NCBI GenBank assembly: GCA_038238115.1
Contig: JBBRYB010000001.1
Coordinates: forward strand, 248,001 to 312,000
Reading direction: 5' to 3'
Source of the DNA: JBBRYB01 sp038238115
GTDB lineage: Bacteria; Actinomycetota; Actinomycetes; Propionibacteriales; Nocardioidaceae
Length of the DNA: 64,000 nt
The notes below the pieces were generated by a model. That model ran no database searches. It was given only the letters and a program-made list of their open reading frames with translations, and had not been told where the DNA came from. Positions 17,138 through 25,488 of the stretch are shown in pieces. Every line of letters starts with the position of its first letter. Within the stretch, counting starts at the first letter, position 1. The translations under genes were made by a program, and so were the position numbers.

Positions 17138-17959
17138 TCAGTGAGCGAGGGTGGCCGCGACGTTGTCGGGGTCGAGGAGGCCGACGAGCTCGACCACGTC
17201 GGCGATGGAGTCGACCACGCGCGTTGCGCGGTAGGGAAAGCGCTCGACTTGGCGGGCGGCCGTCGACCCGGTGAGCACCAGGATCGTGCGCAGCCCGGCC
17301 TCCAGACCGGAGACCACGTCGGTGTCCATCCGGTCTCCGACCATCACCGTCGTCTCGGAGTGGGCGTCGATCCGGTTCAGAGCGCTGCGCATCATCAGCG
17401 GGTTGGGCTTTCCGATGAAGTACGGCTGCACGCCGGTCGCCTTGGTGACCAGGGCGGCGACCGACCCGGTCGCCGGCAGCGATCCCCGCTGTGACGGGCC
17501 GGTGGCGTCGGGGTTGGTAGCGATGAAGCGCGCGCCCGCCTCGATGAGTCGGATTCCTGTCGTGATCGCCTCGAATGACAGGTTGCGGGTCTCACCCAAG
17601 ACGACGTAGTCGGGCGCGCGGTCGGTGAGCACATAGCCCACCTCGTGCAGGGCCGTGGTGAGGCCGACCTCCCCGATGGCGTAGGCGGTCCCGTGCGGAC
17701 GCTGCAGGTCGAGGAACTGGGCAGTCGCCAACGCCGACGTCCAGATCGACTGCTCAGGCACATCGATTCCGGTGGCGAGCAGGCGCGCCCGCAGGTCGCG
17801 TGGCGTGAAGATCGAGTTGTTGGTCAGCACGAGGAACTGACGCCTTGTCCTCGTCAGCGCCGCGATGAAGTCCGCGGCACCTGGGATCGCGGCGTCCTCG
17901 TGCATGAGCACACCGTCCATGTCGGTCAGCCAGGTCTCGACCGGCTTGGGCTCGCTCAT
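17138..17959 (-). CDS. HAD-IIA hydrolase, NagD-like
   Basis: 273-residue HAD subclass IIA sugar phosphatase-like protein. Motif I is TDMDGVL, the TNN motif II is in VLTNNSIF, the substrate/cap region has ATNPDATGPSQRG, motif III is GKPN, and motif IV VGDRMDTDV. ATG 17959 has GGAGGC close upstream. NagD-type enzymes dephosphorylate small sugar phosphates and nucleotides; the in vivo substrate is unknown. It is not related to the plus-strand HAD protein at 15.9 kb beyond the superfamily fold, since the cap type differs. Confidence 0.88.
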   Translation of the reverse strand: MSEPKPVETWLTDMDGVLMHEDAAIPGAADFIAALTRTRRQFLVLTNNSIFTPRDLRARLLATGIDVPEQSIWTSALATAQFLDLQRPHGTAYAIGEVGLTTALHEVGYVLTDRAPDYVVLGETRNLSFEAITTGIRLIEAGARFIATNPDATGPSQRGSLPATGSVAALVTKATGVQPYFIGKPNPLMMRSALNRIDAHSETTVMVGDRMDTDVVSGLEAGLRTILVLTGSTAARQVERFPYRATRVVDSIADVVELVGLLDPDNVAATLAH

Positions 17960-18289
17960 GCCTCCATGGTGACAGTCAGTTGGCGTGTCTAGGAAACGGC
18001 CGGGGCCGACTGCGGCCTGCTCCGCGGCACCACCAGCGCGACGAGCGCGATCGCGTCCCCAAGGTGTTCTGCCCGGGCCTGCCGTATGCCGACCGCGATC
18101 GGGTAACTGAGGCCGGATACACGACTTTCGACATCCACATCCTTTGACCCGCAGCACAAGGCTGGTTGACATGGCATGACAGGCCTTTCGGCTTCGGCAT
18201 TTCCAAGCGGGCGCGCCCCTCTCGGGCCGCACGCACGTTCCGTCGATGGCTACCGCCCGACCTGTTCCGACACCGGGCCGATTGGTGGC
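17960..18289. other. Divergent intergenic region, no convincing gene
   Basis: 330 bp between the NagD-like gene and the FAD oxidoreductase promoter. A minus-strand frame at 17989-18177 has a weakly protein-like C-terminus (PIAVGIRQARAEHLGDAIAL) but no ribosome site or recognised family; it may be a decayed gene. A TTGACA hexamer occurs near 18168 with no matching -10. Confidence 0.35.
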
Positions 18290-18295
18290 TAGAGT
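18290..18295 (+). promoter_or_regulatory. -10 of leaderless FAD oxidoreductase operon
   Basis: TAGAGT followed by 7 nt and ATG 18303, with no Shine-Dalgarno sequence. This fits leaderless transcription and argues for the internal ATG over upstream in-frame starts. Confidence 0.55.
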
Positions 18296-18302
18296 GACCG
18301 CG

Positions 18303-19712
18303 ATGGTGTCAGCCGACAGCGACGTGACGACGCACGCGGCAGCAGTGGAGCGGCTCCGGGCGTCGTATGCGGCGATCCCGGCGGGGCACAGCGTGCGCCT
18401 CGCCAAGCGCACGTCCAATCTCTTCAGGACGCGCAGCCGCCGACCGGTGGCGGGTCTCGACGTGTCCGGGCTCGGCAACGTCATCAGCATCGATCCCGTG
18501 GCCCGGACCGCCGACGTCCAAGGTATGTGCACCTATGAGCACCTGATCGAGGCCACCCTGCCCGAGGGTCTGATGCCTCTCGTGGTGCCCCAGCTGAAGA
18601 CGATCACCCTTGGGGGAGCGGTGAGCGGGCTGGGGATCGAGTCGGCTTCCTTCCGCAACGGGCTGCCGCACGAGTCGGTCGTCGAGATGGACGTACTGAC
18701 CGGCGACGGCAGGATCGTGACCGCCAGCCCGGACGGCGATCATCCGGACCTCTTCTGGGCGTTCCCCAACTCCTACGGGAGCCTCGGCTACGCGGTTCGC
18801 TTGCGGATCGCGCTCGAGCCGGTGCAGCCGTACGTCGCCCTGCGCCACGTGCACTTCACCGACCTCGACCAACTCGCCACGGCAGTTAGCACGATCAGCG
18901 CCGAGCGCTCCTGGGAGGGCGAGGCGGTCGACTTCCTCGACGGGGTTATGTTCGGCGTCGACGAGGCCTACCTGTCGCTGGGTCGGTGGGTGAGCGACGT
19001 CGATGAATCAGGGCTGCTGTCGACGAGCGACTACACCGGCGAGCAGATCTACTACCGCTCCCTTCGGGAACGAACCCGAGACGTGCTCACGGTCCACGAC
19101 TATCTGTGGCGGTGGGACACCGACTGGTTCTGGTGCTCAGGTGCGTTCGGAGCCCAGCAGCCGCTGGTACGGCGGTTGTGGCCGGCGAAGTGGCGTCGCA
19201 GCGACGTCTACCACCGCCTCGTCGGTCTCGAGAACCGCTTCCACCCGGTGGCGGGCATCGACCGGATGCGTGGGCGGCCCGCCCAGGAACGTGTCGTGCA
19301 GGACGTCGAGATCCCGGTCGAGCGCACGGCCGACTTCCTTCGATGGTTCGTCGACCATGTCGAGCTGACGCCGGTGTGGCTGTGCCCGCTGAAGCTTCGC
19401 GAGCCAGCCGGACCCCAGTCTGCGCAACAGTGGCCGTTATATCCCTTGCACCCGGGACAGGTCTACGTCAACGTCGGTTTCTGGGGCCAGGTGCCGATTC
19501 GGCCTGGACGCGTCGACGGCGACCTCAACCGGATGGTCGAGGCCGCTGTCGCCGACCATGGCGGTCACAAGTCCTTGTACTCCGACGCGTACTACGACGA
19601 GGAGAGCTTCGCCGCGATCTACGGGGGACCGACGTACGAACAGACCAAGAAGAACTACGACCCCGATCAGCGGCTGACCGGGCTATACGAGAAGGCGGTG
19701 GGTCGCCGGTGA
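18303..19712 (+). CDS. FAD-linked oxidoreductase, likely 10-methylene fatty acid reductase
   Basis: 469-residue FAD-binding PCMH-type flavoprotein of the DHCR24/DWF1-like group. The FAD domain has GLGNVISIDPVARTADVQG and PQLKTITLGGAVSGLGIES; the C-terminus ends YDPDQRLTGLYEKAV. The following methyltransferase gene overlaps it by 4 bp. In mycobacteria and other actinomycetes such a pair (BfaA/BfaB, TmsA/TmsB) makes 10-methyl branched fatty acids such as tuberculostearic acid: the methyltransferase adds a methylene to oleoyl chains and this enzyme reduces it. Assignment rests on family and pairing; the product is not shown by sequence. Confidence 0.78.
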   Translation: MVSADSDVTTHAAAVERLRASYAAIPAGHSVRLAKRTSNLFRTRSRRPVAGLDVSGLGNVISIDPVARTADVQGMCTYEHLIEATLPEGLMPLVVPQLKTITLGGAVSGLGIESASFRNGLPHESVVEMDVLTGDGRIVTASPDGDHPDLFWAFPNSYGSLGYAVRLRIALEPVQPYVALRHVHFTDLDQLATAVSTISAERSWEGEAVDFLDGVMFGVDEAYLSLGRWVSDVDESGLLSTSDYTGEQIYYRSLRERTRDVLTVHDYLWRWDTDWFWCSGAFGAQQPLVRRLWPAKWRRSDVYHRLVGLENRFHPVAGIDRMRGRPAQERVVQDVEIPVERTADFLRWFVDHVELTPVWLCPLKLREPAGPQSAQQWPLYPLHPGQVYVNVGFWGQVPIRPGRVDGDLNRMVEAAVADHGGHKSLYSDAYYDEESFAAIYGGPTYEQTKKNYDPDQRLTGLYEKAVGRR

Positions 19713-20974
19713 CGATCGCGGACATGATAGGGAAGCTCACCAAGGACGAGCCTCCGGTGCGCTTCGAGGCGTATGACGGCAGCACGCTTGGTCCGCCTGA
19801 CGCCAAGGTCACACTCCGGCTCAACAACGAGCGGGGGCTGCGCTTTCTGGCCACCGCGCCCGGGGACCTCGGCATGGCACGTGCCTACGTGTCCGCGGAC
19901 ATGGACCTCTTCGGGGACCACCCGGGTAATCCCTATGACGCGCTGCGGCTGCTAGGGCGTTGGCGGTTCGCCAAACCGAGTCCGGGCGAGCTCGCCGCGC
20001 TCGTGCGCGAGCTGGGGTGGCGGCGGATGGTCCCGCCGGAACCGCCCCCGCAGGAGTCGCTGCCACGCTGGCGCCGGGTGGCCGAGGGCATGCGCCATTC
20101 CCGCACACGCGACGCCGAGGCCATTACCCACCACTACGACGTGTCCAACTCCTTCTACGAAAAGGTGCTCGGGCCGTCCATGGCCTACACCTGTGCCGTC
20201 TTCACCAAGCCGGGCGCGAGCCTCGAGGAGGCGCAGGAGGAGAAGTTCGACCTGGTGGCCCGCAAGCTTGGCCTCGGTCCCGGCATGCGGCTGCTCGACG
20301 TCGGCTGCGGCTGGGGCGGCATGGTCAGGCATGCGGTCAAGCATTACGGGTGCACCGCGGTCGGCGTCACGCTGTCTGAGCGGCAGGCTTCCTGGGGCGC
20401 CGAGCGGATCCAGAGTGACGGCCTGACCGGCCGAGCCACGATCCTGCATTGTGACTACCGGGACGCGCCTGGTGAGGGCTACGACGCGGTCAGCTCCATC
20501 GGGCTGCTCGAGCATGTCGGCGTGCGCAACTATCCGGCGTACTTCAGGTTCCTGCACTCCAAGCTGCGCGACGGCGGACGGCTGCTCAACCACTGCATCA
20601 CCCGGCCGCGAAACGACACCCCCGTGACCTCGGGCAACTTCATCGACCGCTATGTCTTCCCGGATGGGGAGCTGACCGGGTCGGGGCGGATCATCGCGGC
20701 GGCGCAGGACAACGGCTTCGAGGTCCGACACGAGGAGAACCTCCGGGAGCACTACGCGCTCACCCTCTCCCACTGGTGCGCCAACCTCGTGCGAAACTGG
20801 GATGCCTGCGTCGACGACGTCGGTGAGGGGACCGCTCGGGTGTGGGGGCTCTACATGGCCGGCTCGCGGCTGGGTTTCGAGCGGAACGAGATCCAGCTTC
20901 ACCAGGTGCTCGGCGTCAAGGAGAGGCCCTCGGGCGAGTCCGGCTTCCCGCTACGGCCCAACTGGGGCGGGTAA
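19709..20974 (+). CDS. SAM-dependent fatty acid methyltransferase (cyclopropane synthase family)
   Basis: 421 residues, cyclopropane-fatty-acid synthase fold. An N-terminal domain is followed by THHYDVSNSFYEKVLGPSMAYTCA, SAM motif LLDVGCGWGGM, and IGLLEHVGVRNYPAYF, all family hallmarks. Start GTG 19709 overlaps the preceding TGA (GTGA). In 10-methyl fatty acid synthesis this subunit transfers a methyl from SAM to the double bond of oleate in phospholipids, giving the 10-methylene intermediate. Cyclopropanation is the alternative; the flavoprotein partner favours the 10-methyl route. Confidence 0.85.
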   Translation: MTIADMIGKLTKDEPPVRFEAYDGSTLGPPDAKVTLRLNNERGLRFLATAPGDLGMARAYVSADMDLFGDHPGNPYDALRLLGRWRFAKPSPGELAALVRELGWRRMVPPEPPPQESLPRWRRVAEGMRHSRTRDAEAITHHYDVSNSFYEKVLGPSMAYTCAVFTKPGASLEEAQEEKFDLVARKLGLGPGMRLLDVGCGWGGMVRHAVKHYGCTAVGVTLSERQASWGAERIQSDGLTGRATILHCDYRDAPGEGYDAVSSIGLLEHVGVRNYPAYFRFLHSKLRDGGRLLNHCITRPRNDTPVTSGNFIDRYVFPDGELTGSGRIIAAAQDNGFEVRHEENLREHYALTLSHWCANLVRNWDACVDDVGEGTARVWGLYMAGSRLGFERNEIQLHQVLGVKERPSGESGFPLRPNWGG

Positions 20975-21178
20975 CCGCGAGGTCCGGACCATGGGCGTCT
21001 GATCCCGCGGTCGAGGGGCTGGCTTGTGCGGTGTTCGGGTCTGTGCTGAGGGCTGCCGCGGCTCGACACGCCGTGCTGGCGCGTCCACCGCTCGCAGACC
21101 GGTAGATTAGGGACAACGCACGCCAACCCGTGTCGGGTCACTCGCGATCCGACACTTCCCCCGGACTGGAGAATTCCA

Positions 21179-21448
21179 ATGACGGTCACCGGAATCATTA
21201 CCGCCATCATCGTCGGCCTGATCTTGGGTGTGGTGGGTCGAGCCATCGCACCGGGCAAGCAGGACATCCCTATCTGGCTCACCATCGCCGTCGGGATCGT
21301 CGCGGCCCTGATCGGTTCAGCCATCGTCGGACCGATGCGCGACACCAGCGGCTTCGACTGGATCGAGCTCATCGTCCAGATCGTGCTCGCCGTGATCGGC
21401 GTCATAGCGGCCGCCGCCGTCTACGGGGGGCGCAAAGCCAGGACCTGA
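21179..21448 (+). CDS. GlsB/YeaQ/YmgE family membrane protein
   Basis: 89-residue small membrane protein with three hydrophobic segments and the Gly-rich start of the transglycosylase-associated family (IITAIIVGLILGVVGRAIAPG). ATG 21179 follows GGAG at 7 nt. Homologues are often stress-induced, but the function is unknown. A TAGATT hexamer around 21103 is a possible -10. It stands alone. Confidence 0.85.
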   Translation: MTVTGIITAIIVGLILGVVGRAIAPGKQDIPIWLTIAVGIVAALIGSAIVGPMRDTSGFDWIELIVQIVLAVIGVIAAAAVYGGRKART

Positions 21449-21592
21449 GCCAGGATCGCACCGAGCCACCGGCGGCAGGCTGCGCACGGATGCGGCATGT
21501 CGCTTCATCCGGCATGCGGCTTGGTCACCGTTCCGTAAGGGTCAATCCGGCCCGAACCGGCCTAGAATCGACGTGGTACCGAGGAGGTAGCC

Positions 21593-21790
21593 ATGTTCGA
21601 CACAATGCACATGCCACTGGTGATTACTCTCGTCGTCATCTTGCTGGCCGTGCTGGCCGCAGGCTTCTTCGTCGCCATCCGGGTCGCCGGGGCCCGGATT
21701 CAAGCACACGAGTCGGCTCCCCGACGACCCACAACCCCGCCGGACCGGGAGACGAACGACGGAACAGCCGTTTACGAGCACAGGGGTTAA
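21593..21790 (+). CDS. Small single-pass membrane protein
   Basis: 65 residues. One hydrophobic helix (LVITLVVILLAVLAAGFFVAI) is followed by a hydrophilic Pro/Arg-rich tail. ATG 21593 has GAGGAGG upstream, a strong ribosome site, which supports a real gene. No family was recognised. It lies between the GlsB-like gene and a convergent DUF2461 gene. Confidence 0.65.
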   Translation: MFDTMHMPLVITLVVILLAVLAAGFFVAIRVAGARIQAHESAPRRPTTPPDRETNDGTAVYEHRG

Positions 21791-21806
21791 GCCCAAGCCG
21801 GAGCCG

Positions 21807-22442
21807 TCAGGCCGCGGTGTTGTCGTCGACCCACTCGATGAACGGGCGGACCTCACGCCAGTCCCTGCGGACCATCGACGCCAGCTCGGCGGTCTGGATG
21901 ACCGGATCGAACCCATACGACTTCGACACGATCAGCCTCTTGTGGCGCAGCAGGTCGATGCGGGGGTGGTGGGCGTCATAGCCACGTGGAGTGGTCTTCA
22001 GCCGATCGCCGCCAATCTCCCAGTCCGCGCCGCGCAGCCGCGACAGGATCTCTTCCAGCTTCGCGCCTCGGCGGTCGTCGGCGATGGCGTCTCTCGCGCG
22101 GCTCAGCCGCTGCGGTGACGAGTCGTAGAAGCCGGCACTCACCATCACGCCGCGCGCGGAGACCTGGACGTACCAGCCGGTGGCCGCCGCCGCCGCGACG
22201 TAGCCACCCTGGTGGGTCTTGTACGGCGTCTTGTCCTTCGCGAACCGGACATCGCGATACGGCCGAAACACCTTTCCCGCACCGAACTCGTCCTCGAGCT
22301 CGCTGAGGAGCGCCTCCATCGGGGCCTTGACTGCGGAGTCGTACGTCTGCTTGTGAGCCGCCCAGTACGACTTCGTGTTGTCGTCCTCGAGGTCTTCGTA
22401 GAAGTCGAGCGCCGCCTCGGTGAACCCCGCGAACCCGGTCAC
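21807..22442 (-). CDS. DUF2461 family protein
   Basis: 211 residues. Starts FAGFTEAALDFYEDLEDDNTK and has the family hallmark YRDVRFAKDKTPYKTH; this is the DUF2461 (TIGR02453) domain of unknown function. GTG 22442 is preceded, 6 nt away, by TAGGCT with no Shine-Dalgarno sequence, so the message is probably leaderless. It diverges from a small leaderless gene on the plus strand. Confidence 0.88.
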   Translation of the reverse strand: MTGFAGFTEAALDFYEDLEDDNTKSYWAAHKQTYDSAVKAPMEALLSELEDEFGAGKVFRPYRDVRFAKDKTPYKTHQGGYVAAAAATGWYVQVSARGVMVSAGFYDSSPQRLSRARDAIADDRRGAKLEEILSRLRGADWEIGGDRLKTTPRGYDAHHPRIDLLRHKRLIVSKSYGFDPVIQTAELASMVRRDWREVRPFIEWVDDNTAA

Positions 22443-22448
22443 CGAAGC

Positions 22449-22454
22449 AGCCTA
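22449..22454 (-). promoter_or_regulatory. -10 of DUF2461 gene
   Basis: TAGGCT on the minus strand, 6 nt before GTG 22442: leaderless spacing. Confidence 0.5.
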
Positions 22455-22489
22455 ACTGTTGCCCCAAAGCCCACCCGGCTGTGGTGGGC

Positions 22490-22495
22490 TAGGTT
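22490..22495 (+). promoter_or_regulatory. -10 of small plus-strand gene
   Basis: TAGGTT, 6 nt before GTG 22502. Back-to-back with the DUF2461 promoter, 35 bp away. Confidence 0.5.
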
Positions 22496-22501
22496 CAGGG
22501 T

Positions 22502-22681
22502 GTGGTGCTCTATCGATTTCTCGACGGGATGGGCGATGTCATCGACGAGCGCGAGTGCGACGACCACGCCGCGGCTCTGGCATGGGCGGTGGAAAATGAC
22601 GAGCTACCCGACGAAGTACAGCGGGTGGAGTTTCTCGGCCCGGCGGGAGACTGGCGTTGGGCGGGGCCGCTGAGCGGCTGA
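22502..22681 (+). CDS. Small acidic protein, unknown function
   Basis: 59 residues, starting VVLYRFLDGMGDVIDEREC and ending GPAGDWRWAGPLSG. It is acidic with several Trp near the C-terminus. Codon use looks coding (third-position GC high), and the start is set by a leaderless -10 (TAGGTT, 6 nt upstream). No family was recognised. Confidence 0.6.
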   Translation: MVLYRFLDGMGDVIDERECDDHAAALAWAVENDELPDEVQRVEFLGPAGDWRWAGPLSG

Positions 22682-22985
22682 CGGGCGGATCCCCGAAAGG
22701 CAGGGTCCGTGCGGCCCCGCCGGCGGACAACCAGCGCCCTGCGTTTGCCATGTGCACACTGCGTATGCAGTGTGCACATGGCAGATCTGCCGTGCGGAGA
22801 GTGGACTTCCCAGGTGCAACTGCCGACCCGCTGACTTCTATCGGTGATGCGGTGTCGAGGTTTACCCGACGGGACTGGTCACAGGATGACCGTCCTGCAC
22901 ACGCGGCTTCCCTGGCAAACCACTCCCAACAACTTCGGGGCGTCGCATCCGGCTCGCGCAACCCCTGTCGTCGCCTAGGCAAGGG
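22682..22985. other. Convergent intergenic region with long palindrome
   Basis: 304 bp between the small plus-strand gene and the minus-strand alpha/beta hydrolase. The only notable content is the 36-bp inverted repeat listed separately. Apparent reading frames here look non-coding. Confidence 0.5.
22747..22782. repeat. Perfect 16-bp inverted repeat
   Basis: GCCATGTGCACACTGC, spacer GTAT, then its exact reverse complement. A second palindrome GGCAGATCTGCC (22780-22791) overlaps its right end. It has no T-tract on either side. It could be an operator or a structured transcript end. Confidence 0.85.
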
Positions 22986-23645
22986 CTATTGCGGACGGGC
23001 GCTGAGCCGCTCGAGCCAAGGCTCAAGCACCGCCAGCCATTGCGCAGGACGCGTGACGTGCGGATAGTGACCACCACCGTCGAGGACCGCCAGCTCCCAG
23101 GCGGGTCGGCGCGCCACGGCACCCAAGACGAAGTCGAGCGGCACGTAGTGGTCGTCCACCGCATGCACCACGAGAACAGGTGACCTGATCGCCTCCGCCG
23201 TCGCACCGAACCGAGCCCGACGCACGGCCATACGGACCAGGGATCCGAGTCCCGTGACGCTCCCCCGCCCGACTACCGGCGGGCGGTCCGGCTCCCTGAG
23301 CCCGCGCACGAACGCGACGCGATGGCCCGCGTAGTCGGCGATCGCTGCAGCCAACGACCGGCCGTTGAGCGCTGGCGGAAAGAACGAGCTGGACGCCACG
23401 ACACCTCGGATCCCCCTACCGGACTCCGCCGCCAGACGCATCGCGAGGATCGCGCCAAACGAGTGCCCCACCAAGATCGCCCCATCCGGGGTGGCAGCCG
23501 AGGCCATCCGGTAGGCGCGCTCGACATCGCGAGGCAGCTCCGGAGCAACGACCCGTCCGAACTGCTCGAGGTGGGGCCGTACCTCGTCCCAGTCCGAGAA
23601 CGATCTGCCCAGCCCGTGCAGGCACACGAGCACCGACGTTGCCAC
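22986..23645 (-). CDS. Alpha/beta hydrolase
   Basis: 219 residues. Oxyanion region HGLGRSFSDWDE, nucleophile elbow GHSFG, acid in VDDHYV and catalytic His in GGGHYPH are all intact. GTG 23645 is 6 nt after TAGGTT with no Shine-Dalgarno sequence, so leaderless. It is short for the fold, with a small cap. Substrate unknown. Confidence 0.85.
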   Translation of the reverse strand: MATSVLVCLHGLGRSFSDWDEVRPHLEQFGRVVAPELPRDVERAYRMASAATPDGAILVGHSFGAILAMRLAAESGRGIRGVVASSSFFPPALNGRSLAAAIADYAGHRVAFVRGLREPDRPPVVGRGSVTGLGSLVRMAVRRARFGATAEAIRSPVLVVHAVDDHYVPLDFVLGAVARRPAWELAVLDGGGHYPHVTRPAQWLAVLEPWLERLSARPQ

Positions 23646-23651
23646 CTGCAG

Positions 23652-23657
23652 AACCTA
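23652..23657 (-). promoter_or_regulatory. -10 of alpha/beta hydrolase gene
   Basis: TAGGTT on the minus strand, 6 nt before GTG 23645. Confidence 0.5.
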
Positions 23658-23794
23658 CTCGTCTGCGACCACCCGCAGGAGGGATCGGCCACCGAGCCCG
23701 AGGTTCACCGCTCAAGCTGTCCGCAGCTCAACGGCTCTGAAGCGTCGATGTACGGATGGGATCAGCGGCCCACGAGAACTGGCATGCTCAGGAC

Positions 23795-24625
23795 ATGACC
23801 TCGCACCGAGCCCTGGTGCGTCGTCCGAGCCCGCACCTGGCCGAGGGGCTCGTGACGCACATCGAGCGCTCTCCCATCGACATCGATCTCGCGGACCGGC
23901 AGTGGCACGGCTATGTTGCAGCGCTCACTGGCCAGGGCTGGCAGGTGGTCGAGGTGCCAGCGGCTGACGACTGTCCCGACGGCGTCTTCGTCGAGGACAC
24001 CATGGTTGTCTTCGGTGAGCTCGCGGTGATGGCGCGCTCCGGCGCGCCGCGCAGAAGAGACGAGCTCAGCGGGGCAGAGGCGGCCGTGGTCGCGCAGGGC
24101 CACCGCGTCGAGCGCATCGACGAGCCGGGCACGCTCGACGGCGGCGACGTGCTCAAGGTTGGCTCCACGGTGTACGTCGGTCGAGGTGGTCGCACCAACG
24201 ACGATGGCATCGCCCAGCTTCGTCATCACCTTGAGCCACTGGGGGCACACCTCGTCGCCATACCGGTGCGCAAGGTGCTGCACCTCAAGAGCGCCGTAAC
24301 CGCCCTGCCCGACGGCACAGTCATCGGGTATCCGAGTCTGGTCGACGACCCCGCCGCGTTCGAGCACTTCCTGCCGGTGCCCGAAGAGACCGGCTCCCAC
24401 GTCGTGCTGCTCGGCGCGGGTCGGCTCCTGATGGCAGCAAGTGCACCCCGGACCGCGGCACAACTGACCGGGCTCGGCTACGAGCCGTTGCAGGTCGACA
24501 TCTCCGAGTTCGAGAAGCTCGAAGGGTGCGTCACCTGTCTGTCGGTCCGGCTGCGCGGAAGCCGGCCCGTCGGAGTCTTCGACGAGCATCCTGACGACGT
24601 AGCGTCAGTTCAGGCCGAACGCTGA
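23795..24625 (+). CDS. ddaH: Dimethylarginine dimethylaminohydrolase family
   Basis: 276-residue amidinotransferase-fold enzyme that would hydrolyse N-omega-methylated arginines to citrulline. Visible: VFVEDTMVVF (substrate/catalytic acid region), LDGGDVL, catalytic His in HLKSAVTAL, and the nucleophile Cys in EGCVTCLSV near the C-terminus. Start ATG 23795 (MTSHRALVRRPS) fits the family; CATGCT lies 6 nt upstream as a weak leaderless -10. It converges with the GNAT gene. Confidence 0.88.
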   Translation: MTSHRALVRRPSPHLAEGLVTHIERSPIDIDLADRQWHGYVAALTGQGWQVVEVPAADDCPDGVFVEDTMVVFGELAVMARSGAPRRRDELSGAEAAVVAQGHRVERIDEPGTLDGGDVLKVGSTVYVGRGGRTNDDGIAQLRHHLEPLGAHLVAIPVRKVLHLKSAVTALPDGTVIGYPSLVDDPAAFEHFLPVPEETGSHVVLLGAGRLLMAASAPRTAAQLTGLGYEPLQVDISEFEKLEGCVTCLSVRLRGSRPVGVFDEHPDDVASVQAER

Positions 24626-25245
24626 CGCTGAGGGATCGGCTTGGCTGCCGACGGCGACCAGATCAACCTGAGACGCGCCCCGTTCTCGACCGGGTCGGCG
24701 AAGCCTAGCCGGCCGCACAGCCGGAGCGCGACGCTGTTGCGGGCGACCTCGGTAAAGACGGGCACCCCGGCCGCCTCCGCCTCGTCGAGCAGCCTGGACA
24801 CGAGCCAAGTGCCGATCCCACGCCCGCGGAACGCCGGCAGAAGCGCGAGGTCGACAAGCTCGAAGCCCGCTGTGGACCTCGAGATCAGCGCGCGGCCGGC
24901 AGAGAAGCCGTCGATGCACACGACCTGCTTGTCCAGGTGGATGTGGTTACGGACGAAGTGCGCCTCTTGGTTCTGCGCCTGCATGCGCAAGAAGGCGCGC
25001 TGCTGAGGCGTCGCCCAGCCGGTGCGAGCCAGCTCCTGGGCGTGCGCGGATGCATAGAGCTCGAACAGCAGGATGGAGTCGTCCTCCACCATCGGCCTCG
25101 TCGTGACACCATGGACACCTGTCACGGGTCGTGAGACGACGTCAACACCGCCGTGGCTCTGGGCTTGCGGGCGGTCGGCGAAGTCACCGTGGTCGGGGGA
25201 CTCATACCCATACCCGGCAGAACGTTCGAGATGTCTTGTGATCAC
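24610..25245 (-). CDS. GNAT family N-acetyltransferase
   Basis: Acetyl-CoA-dependent acyltransferase. The GNAT core starts about TTRPMVEDDSILLFELYASA and has the acetyl-CoA loop FRGRGIGTWLV, then NSVALRLCGRLGF. Start uncertain: GTG 25245 has AAGGAA 7 nt upstream and gives 211 residues with an extra N-terminus of about 40; GTG 25125 gives a family-length 171. Its 3' end overlaps the ddaH end by 16 bp, on the opposite strand. Substrate unknown. Confidence 0.8.
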   Translation of the reverse strand: MITRHLERSAGYGYESPDHGDFADRPQAQSHGGVDVVSRPVTGVHGVTTRPMVEDDSILLFELYASAHAQELARTGWATPQQRAFLRMQAQNQEAHFVRNHIHLDKQVVCIDGFSAGRALISRSTAGFELVDLALLPAFRGRGIGTWLVSRLLDEAEAAGVPVFTEVARNSVALRLCGRLGFADPVENGARLRLIWSPSAAKPIPQRQRSA

Positions 25246-25488
25246 GCTCTGTTTCCTTCCGAAGACTCAGCGTTGATGCCGCCGAGGTTCATGATGCCAT
25301 CCCGAGCTCCCGATGGAAGCAATAATCGGACACTTGCCGCAAACCTCTGATACAGGTGTGGCTTAAGAGATCTATGGGGCGGATGGGATCACTCTGCGGC
25401 AGCGGATGGTCACTCATCCGACCTCGTTCGGGTGCGACGGCAGCCAGGCGGCCAGTCCAGACCGGTCCGCCGCCGGAAAGCGGGCTGC

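Noticed and set aside
17989..18177. Minus-strand 62-residue frame
   Set aside because: Slightly protein-like end but no ribosome site, promoter or recognised family.
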